Assembly: GCA_922989275.2 (NCBI GenBank)
Contig: OV277869.1
Span: 40,036,189 to 40,100,188, forward strand
DNA from: Gari tellinella
Taxonomy: Eukaryota > Mollusca > Bivalvia > Cardiida > Psammobiidae
Reading direction: 5' to 3'
DNA length: 64,000 bases
The position numbers and the translations under genes are program-made. Positions 57,418 through 64,000 of this stretch are shown here, in pieces. A model generated the notes under the pieces. The model was given only the letters and a program-made list of their open reading frames with translations, made no database searches and was not told the origin of the DNA. Position 1 is the stretch's first letter, and every line of letters starts with the position of its first letter.

Positions 57418-60400
57418 TCAGTAAATTTCTTTCTTGCACACACTCTCAAATTCAGAGTCACACGGTGCCTCATTCCATTTGCCAACCTTCCAACCTAACA
57501 TTATCAGGCAATTGTCATTTCCCCCCGAATTGTTTGGCTCACCAAGTTCAAAGTTACGATATTGGACCAATCTTCCGGTCGTCCAAACTTGTGGTGAGAC
57601 AGTGTGTATGTTGTTCAGACCAAGCCAGATAATGTTGACGAATCCAATTCGATCTATTGCCACCTCGTTGACGAACATAGTTTCAAACTCATCTGTAATG
57701 TCAGTCAAATTGGCTCCCATCGACTGGCAGTTGGTCTGGCTTTGCTCCCAGTTTATTTGCTGGCTGTCAGCATAGTAACAGTGGTGGTCATACCGAACCC
57801 ATGATTCTGGACAAGAGCCTTGAAAAGATAGTAATATATTATAAGCCTCTAAAGACATTTTCTCAATCCTTTGATGGACCCATTGCCCCTATGCTCGTTG
57901 TTCTCGATAATAGGCGTGAAAGTTACTTTAAAAGCACAAATCTCAGTTTTCCGAGTGAGGCCCAGACATAATCATACTCAAGAGGTTTTGCAATGGTAAT
58001 TTCCAACCAAACTATCAAACATAACGATCGGGCTTTGCATGAGACGCTACAATAGATCACAGTAGTACATGTATGCACAAGAAGCATACGTTTTGTCTGG
58101 GAACTGCCGAAAGTATGTTAGGAAATGTTTTTAAAGACATTACTCCAGTTCATTAAATACTCCTCCCCCTTCCCCATTGTTCTCACATTTGTATCTGTTA
58201 AGCAGGAGAAAAGTGTGCAAGATATGCCATAGCTATCTCAAGTTGTCAGGAGCGGCCCTGCCATACTCAAAATAAAGGTTATTTACAAACCAAATCTTCA
58301 AAAATAAGGGATGGGTCTCACATGAGACGCCTCACTGAGTCTTTGCCTAGACAATGGTACCAAGATGCGTACACCTTAACCACTACGCCATTTCAATAAG
58401 TATAATTGGTTGCTTTTTAACGTTATATGACTTGTATTACTATTCGGGTCAAATTAATGCAAACAGTTGGTACATCCGCGAGCAGTTTCTAGTGTAGGCA
58501 AATTTCGGAAATGTGATTTAGTATACTTTTTGGTAGATGTATGAAACAAATACTGTCAACGGGATTCGAACCTCTGACCTCATGTTTCGCAGTACTAAGA
58601 TGCGTACACGTAAACCACAAGACCATTGCACTACATGTTAACGGTTAGATATACGACTTGTATGACTTGTATGACTTTTCGAGTCAAATTAATGCGTATT
58701 GTGACGAGTTCAGTAAAGAAATCGATGGCCATCGATTGCGAGTTGGCTACTGGTCTGAAATACAGTAGAGAAACTATTTTCTTTCCATATAGCCCCGGTT
58801 ACTCTTAATTGATTATTTTCATTGCAAACAGTTTGGAGCATGATCAGACACCGAGTAACCCGGCGTCTGACCATGCTCCAAACTGTTTGCCACTCAGATT
58901 AAAACTGGTAGTCAGATTTGTCAAAAAGTTGTCATTTTCTATATTTCAATACAATGCGTTCGCGTTTGAACGAAATAATTACGTTTTCTCCACTGTATTT
59001 CAGACCGGTAGCCAACTCGTAATCGATGGCCATCGATTTATTTACTGAACTCGTCACAGCTGGTACCGCGAACAGTTTCTAGTGTAGGCAAATTTTGGAA
59101 ATGTGATATATTTCGTATACCGACATTTTGGTAGATTTATAATTAAAGAAGGCATTAGCTAAACTAGGTTTGGTCGAGCTAGCAAGCTCCATATGCAAGT
59201 CACTTATGCCTCGTTATTTATGTAATTCCAAATGCGCACTTTAAATAGTGTGCTGATCCGTTCGGTCAGAGATGCGGTATATAGGTTGTTACATATCAAG
59301 CCGTAAAAATAAAAAATGGACTCATCCTATATATAAAAATCCACTTGACAAAATTGGGTGAAACTTAAATTGAAGCGAACACACTACAGTTCTATTATGA
59401 ACATTGCATTCTGTTTAAACACGTTGCCGTCCTAGTAACGAGTGTACTCGTCAATAACAAGCAAATGTGAGGAGTAAACTAAGTCTTGCAGTATGCAAAC
59501 AATGTACACCTCAATCAGAGTGCTCCAGGGTGATCAAACAAAACGTTACCCGGCCGCTGACCTGGATACAAACTGCTTGTCATAAACAAACAATGTTAAG
59601 GATAAACGCATTTGCTGTAAAGAGAATACCGTGTTTTTCTCTACTTAAACATTACATTTGGTATAATATTGTATTTAACAAATGGATTAGTAAAATATAA
59701 TAAATAGCTCACTTACCATCATTGCGGTAGTACAAATCTTTACTCGCCGTAGTTTTCACACTGCTGTATGGAAAGTCCAATGGGTTTCTGTTGTTCATTT
59801 CGCACGTGCCATTGCTTGGAGTGAAGTTCACCGACTTACATACATCATCTTTATAACACTGTATGCAACATTCCGTCGATGACCTAAAAGTAAACATTGC
59901 GAAAGCGTGTTTTAATAAAGTTTAAATGCAATCGCAATTAAATAAACGTAGACAAAATGAATGGTTGTTGATATCATTAAATGTTATTGTTTAATTCGTA
60001 GTAGGAGACAATTTGGAGCCTAGTCAGACGCCGAATATTTCCAAATAAAAAAAAAACCTCTAAATGTTTAATATGAGAGTTTTACTACACACGCATTTAT
60101 AGGGAACGAAAAGTGAACTTACCCATCTCTGTCTGTATCCTCTGTTTCACCATATGTGCCTAGTGGATTCTTTCATGATTATATATTTGATTAGTTCATT
60201 TTTATTGAAGGGATGCCTGGTCTAAATTTTTATTTTCGTTTGTTTTACATTGAAATTCCTATCAGCAAACAATGTAGAGTCTGATCACACGCCGCATTAT
60301 TCGGCGTCAGATCAGAGTCTACACTGTTTGTTTATGTCCCGTTTTTGGGACGCTAGGTACCACCGGTTTAAGCGCAAACAAACGAATCCAGAATTAATAT

Positions 60401-60561
60401 CCATATATCCATACTAACCTGCTTGTGATCGTGCTGTAGGTATGGTTAAAAGAGGAACTTTCGTTTTTCGCAAAGAACCCGCTGACGGCGGAAGAACAAT
60501 TAGACACTTTTATAAGGTAAATAAGAACGATCGCTCGTATGCCTCTTGTAGTTACCGCCAT
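57418..60561 (-). CDS. Secreted PAN/apple-like + C-type lectin protein, outer unit, right arm (3 exons)
   Basis: Exons on the minus strand are 60,419-60,561, 59,717-59,883 and 57,418-57,818, with the same donors, acceptors and phases (2, 1) as the left copy and an open 236-residue product. Signal peptide (AIVLIYLIKV core), Cys-rich exon 2 (ECCIQCYKDDVCKSVNF) and CTLD with WLGL, EPN, NDNC and WNE are all intact. Differences from the left copy in the CTLD are Val for Met, Arg for Ile (WTTGRLVQY) and Glu for Asp near the C terminus; exons 1 and 2 add a few (Phe/Leu, Thr/Asn, Asn/Asp). Two open copies with scattered substitutions fit either recent paralogues or two alleles placed in one contig. 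Confidence 0.8.
58455..59130. repeat. Composite palindrome around MITE A4 (right arm)
   Basis: Mirror of 12,417-13,090. GACGAGTTCAGTAAAGAAAT / ATTTATTTACTGAACTCGTC stems flank ATCGATGGCCATCGAT on both sides of a MITE A at about 58,763-59,000. Direct repeats of GTTTCTAGTGTAGGCAAATT occur near 58,485 and 59,073. Confidence 0.7.
60264..60332. repeat. Hairpin in intron 1 (right arm)
   Basis: CAAACAATGTAGAGTCTGAT / ATCAGAGTCTACACTGTTTG around CACGCCG...CGGCGTCAG. Confidence 0.75.
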
Positions 60562-60865
60562 CTCACGAGTAAGTCACCATTTAACAAGTACTCAAACCAG
60601 CTTCAGTATATATTCTCAAATACAGTAAAACCTCTATATATTGACCTCTACAAAGAAGCCAAATTGATTGTATAAATGACAGGTGAGAAGTTAAAGCAAG
60701 GTGACAGTAATTCATATTATTTCTGAAGGAAATTTGTGTTTCACGTCATCTTGCATTAAACACCTGATACATGTATTTAACATACTATAGTAGTAGTTAA
60801 AGAGAGGTTTGAATGTAAATCATTGCCCTTTCTGGACGTACATGTACTAAAATCAAATATGCTCG

Positions 60866-61117
60866 TACAGTGTATATGACGCTATTCGGCCCCGATAAAC
60901 GCGTTTAAACTGGAACAATAATTTCTATTGTAAATAGTTTTGAGCCAAATCAGACGCCGGCTTTCCCGGCGTATGATACGGCTCCTTACTGTTTACAACC
61001 CAAATGTAAATGATCGGTCAGGGTTGTCAAAATGTTGTTTTTGTCTACATTTTATTGCAATGCCTTTGTGCTTCATTTTATTTTAAAAAGGGACAGCATA
61101 ACGTTTTCTGCACTGTA
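60866..61117. repeat. MITE A, copy A1 (right arm)
   Basis: TACAGTGTATATGACG and TTTTCTGCACTGTA ends; core GAGCCAAATCAGACGCCGGC...GCCGGCGT(A)TGA. Confidence 0.7.
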
Positions 61118-61498
61118 GCTACTGGCAATGGATCGTCTACTTAAGTCATGAATTATTAAATTGATAATGACCGGATAAGCAATCTTTTTTGCCATTAACC
61201 CCATTACACTTTTCAATCGCGTTACTATGAAGATTATCTCCAAAAGTCACTGACCAATAAGTTAAGTTATTGTTCTGTATACGAGGGTGATCCGAATGTT
61301 TGCGGTAAAGTGTTCTAACATTCCAATTTTACACTAAGATTTATTCTGGATAAATCGTTATGGTCTCAATAGCAACCTCATCATGACGTATGCGGCCCAA
61401 AAATCCATTTTTACCACCGTGATAATCAAACTTCGTGATGTCCAGTTCATGCGGTTTTTAAAATTCGTCAACAATGTTAACAGTAGATGTGCTGCTAA

Positions 61499-61860
61499 TA
61501 CAGCGCTCCCTCTCTACAACGACACCCAATGGGAGACCCAAATTGTGTATGTTGTTCGGAGGGAGTCGTTATAGGGAGGGAAATTGACTTACATTTGCAA
61601 AGAACTTGAATCCAGATCAGACGCTGCGTTACGCGGCGTCTGATCTGGATTCAAGCTCTTTGTCACTCGTCATTAAGTTTGTACCTGTCAAAATGTCCAT
61701 TATGTCACTTTGAGAAAAACAGCAGACGACACTTTTAAGCAGACGACAATGCAGCCTCGAAAAGGTTGGACATAATTGTCCTGTTTCGGGAACTGTGACA
61801 ATGGTCGTTGTAAGGAGGAAGTCGTTGTTGGGAGTGCCGTTGTAGGGATGGAGCACTGTA
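61499..61860. repeat. MITE B, complete copy B1 (right arm)
   Basis: TACAGCGCTCCCTCTCTACA and GTTGTAGGGATGGAGCACTGTA-type ends, with perfect core GAATCCAGATCAGACGC / GCGTCTGATCTGGATTC. The left arm retains only the distal half. Confidence 0.85.
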
Positions 61861-62257
61861 TTACGAGTAAGCATGACGTTTGTGATATTATTTCCATTGC
61901 ATGACGTCATGACGGAGATATCGTAATGAAACATGTTTGCGCTAAACACATTTATACAGTAATATGTGTACAGTAAAACCTCTCTATTATACGACCACTA
62001 AATTTGGTCAATTATTGGGTATTTAAGGTAGATGACTGTTTAAGCGTGTATTAACCCTACATGTGTATATATGCAAAATTTCAGAGTATCTAACTATTTT
62101 TCTTTTATGTTTATTTAAAAAGAGCTGCTTATGATACCTGAAAAAAATCAGATGTTGGTGTGCATTTTTTTTGCACTACGACAATTTGGAAAAGATGTGT
62201 CAATTTCTGATTTTTTTCTCAAATGTCAAAATTAAAGTATAAGCTTAAGTAAAATCT

Positions 62258-64000
62258 ATTCTAAATAAAAATAAACATGGTAATTTTGTTTTTTATTATG
62301 TATTTCATGTATATGTAAGTATTTTTACAGAACTTAAATCAAGACCAAGCAGGCACCAGATTTGAAAAATATGAATCTCTGAATCAACAATATTGTTTTC
62401 ATGGGTAATGATTTTTTTTTTTAAAAAAATATGAAAAATAGTCAAAAACATATTTCTAGTAGCTAACCTTTTCTTATATTGTATAAAGGCACTTCAAAAT
62501 ATGAAAATAAATTGAAATGTTAGCGTTGAAAATTTTGAGTTATTAAAGAAAAAGGACTTTTCTCCCTTTATAAAATGTACACAATAGTACTATATCGATG
62601 GTATTTAGAGCTTCATAAATTTCATAATTGGTGGCTGTTTGTCTTAAATTAGTATTTTATTAGGAAATACTACCATAGACATGCAATAAATAATACAAAA
62701 CCAAATTACAATGTTTGTTTTTATTTGAAATAGATTTTAATGAAGCGGGTTCTTTGAAAAGGATAAAATAAAAAAAAATCCAATCCTAATCTGACACACC
62801 TTTTAGAAATGATCGTAGAGCCAAAACTTGTACACCACAATTTTTCATTTATCTTACATTTATGAATCCGGACCAGAAAAGTTTGAAAAGCATAGGAACG
62901 GATTTTAATTTTTTACGCAGACGAACTATCTGAAACAGATAAATCAGCATACTAAGCTTTAAATCAACCCTTGCAAACCGGTGGATTTAACAATCAAACT
63001 TGTTCTAGGCGACAAGTGAACATGGTAGCTAGTGGATATGTAACCCTTTTCACAATAAAAGCGTATTTAAGGGTGTATCAAACTCATGAGTTTGGGAAAT
63101 TTTCAAAGTTTATGAAAACACTCTATGATGGTTTTGTATTGAAGAGCTATTTACATGTAAGATGAATGAAAAAATAGAAAAATTGTACATTTTTGTGAAC
63201 AACTTTTGGTTCTACGGCCATGTAAAACTTACCCCGCCCACTTTTTCATATTTTGTCCTTTTCAAACAGCCCGCTTCAATAAAAACCATTTCAAATGAAA
63301 ACAAACATGATGATTTGGTTTTGTGTTATTTATTTCATGTCTATTTCTTCATACAAAAATTAATTTAAGACAAAACAGGCACCAAATGTGAAATTTATAA
63401 AGCTCTAAATATCATCGATATGGTACTTTTTTGTAAACTTTGTAAAGGGAGATAACTCCTTTTTCTTCAATAACTCAAAATTTTCAACGCTGACCTTTCA
63501 ATTTCCTTTCATATTTTGAACTGCCTTAGCATGGACTTTCATCTGGTAGAATATAAGAAAAAAGTTTAATACTAGAACTATTTCATTTTCAAACTTTTTT
63601 ACTTTTTTTCATAAAATAAAAAAGTCTAATAAAATCATGCCCTATAAAAATCATATTTTTGATATTCAAGGATCCATATTGTTCAAACCTGGTGCCTGCT
63701 TTGTCTATATGTGAAAATACCACCTTAGACATGAAATCAATAATGAAAACCCAAATTACCATGTTTGTTGCGTTTTGAAATAGATTTTACTGCAGCCTGT
63801 ACTCTGAATGGGTACAATTTGAAAAAAAGTCCAACTTTTGACATACCTTTTTCAAATCGCTGTAGCTCAATAAAGGATACCACCATGTAATATTATTTTT
63901 CATTTTTTCATTCATAATAAACAGCTCTTCCAAAAAAAACAATAATAGCAAAAAAGTTTAATACTTTGAACAATTCGCTTATGGGTTTGATACACCCTTA
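62258..64000. repeat. Foldback repeats beyond the right arm, including a TTAA element running off the window
   Basis: AAGCAGGCACCAGATTTG near 62,348 is matched by CAAACCTGGTGCCTGCTTT near 63,685. ATCGATGGTATTTAGAGCTT near 62,596 is matched by AAGCTCTAAATATCATCGAT near 63,400, and ACAATGTTTGTTTTTATTTG near 62,708 by CATTTCAAATGAAAACAAAC near 63,288. A separate end pair, TTAAGGGTGTATCAAACTCA at 63,066 and GGGTTTGATACACCCTTA at the window edge, marks a ~935-bp element with at least 20-bp inverted termini beginning at TTAA. Short frames here have no domain. Confidence 0.65.

Larger units (their letters stand above)
35584..62253 (-). repeat. Right arm of giant inverted repeat
   Basis: Reverse complement of 9,725-28,894 with four extra segments: about 920 bp at 37,611-38,528, 5,343 bp at 45,681-51,023, about 860 bp between roughly 53,510 and 54,380, and about 430 bp around 61,650-62,080. 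Gene order, MITEs and hairpins are otherwise collinear. The first two extras have clean empty sites in the left arm (TTAA and TA), so they inserted after the arms separated. Confidence 0.9.

Noticed and set aside
9725..62253. Palindrome as a simple hairpin-read or library artefact
   Set aside because: Arms differ by scattered substitutions, transposon insertions with empty sites, and a microinversion; a single-molecule fold-back artefact would give essentially identical arms. A haplotype misjoin remains possible.

Overview
The window looks like AT-rich, repeat-dense, intron-bearing animal DNA, most plausibly from a bivalve mollusc. The evidence is short GT-AG exons encoding a secreted PAN/apple-like plus C-type-lectin protein, non-LTR retrotransposon fragments of invertebrate type, many foldback MITEs, tRNA-like repeats, and no prokaryotic gene organisation. 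The species call is an inference; no single-copy marker is present.

Layout. Positions 1-9,700 are outside the main structure: a degenerate ~182-bp tandem repeat (1-560), one decayed non-LTR retrotransposon on the minus strand (about 733-6,989) that carries nested insertions, then gene-poor DNA with tRNA-like repeats. From 9,725 to 62,253 the window is one giant imperfect palindrome. The left arm (9,725-28,894) is the reverse complement of the right arm (35,584-62,253), with a 6.7-kb unique spacer between them. The right arm is about 7.5 kb longer because it carries extra segments of about 0.43, 0.86, 5.34 and 0.92 kb. At least two of these are transposon insertions with a matching empty site in the left arm. 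The last 1.7 kb is a TTAA-associated foldback repeat running off the window.

Genes. Each arm carries two tandem three-exon units with the same architecture: signal-peptide exon, small Cys-rich PAN/apple-like exon, C-type lectin (CTLD) exon, with identical intron phases. The outer unit is open in both arms (236 codons, exons at 10,981-14,128 and, on the minus strand, 57,418-60,561). The inner unit is broken in both arms. A TAA inside the CTLD is shared by both arms and so predates the inverted duplication; other lesions are arm-specific. The lectins are probably secreted carbohydrate-binding or innate-recognition proteins.

Repeats. Two MITE families (A, ends CAGTGGAGAA; B, ends CAGTGCTCCCTC) have unrelated ends but the same hairpin core, GATCAGACGCCG...CGGCGTCTGATC. 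A ~3.4-kb DNA transposon (22,002-25,429 and its mirror 39,983-43,389) has GCCCTATAAGAGCC-type ends, many internal copies of the near-palindrome GAGCCATAAGGGCTC, a nested mariner-type MITE and a decayed transposase. The right-arm-only 5.3-kb insert contains a LINE 3' part and a GC-rich CCGGT-repeat element. All coordinates, splice sites and arm boundaries were read by eye and may be off by a few bases; percent identities were not computed.
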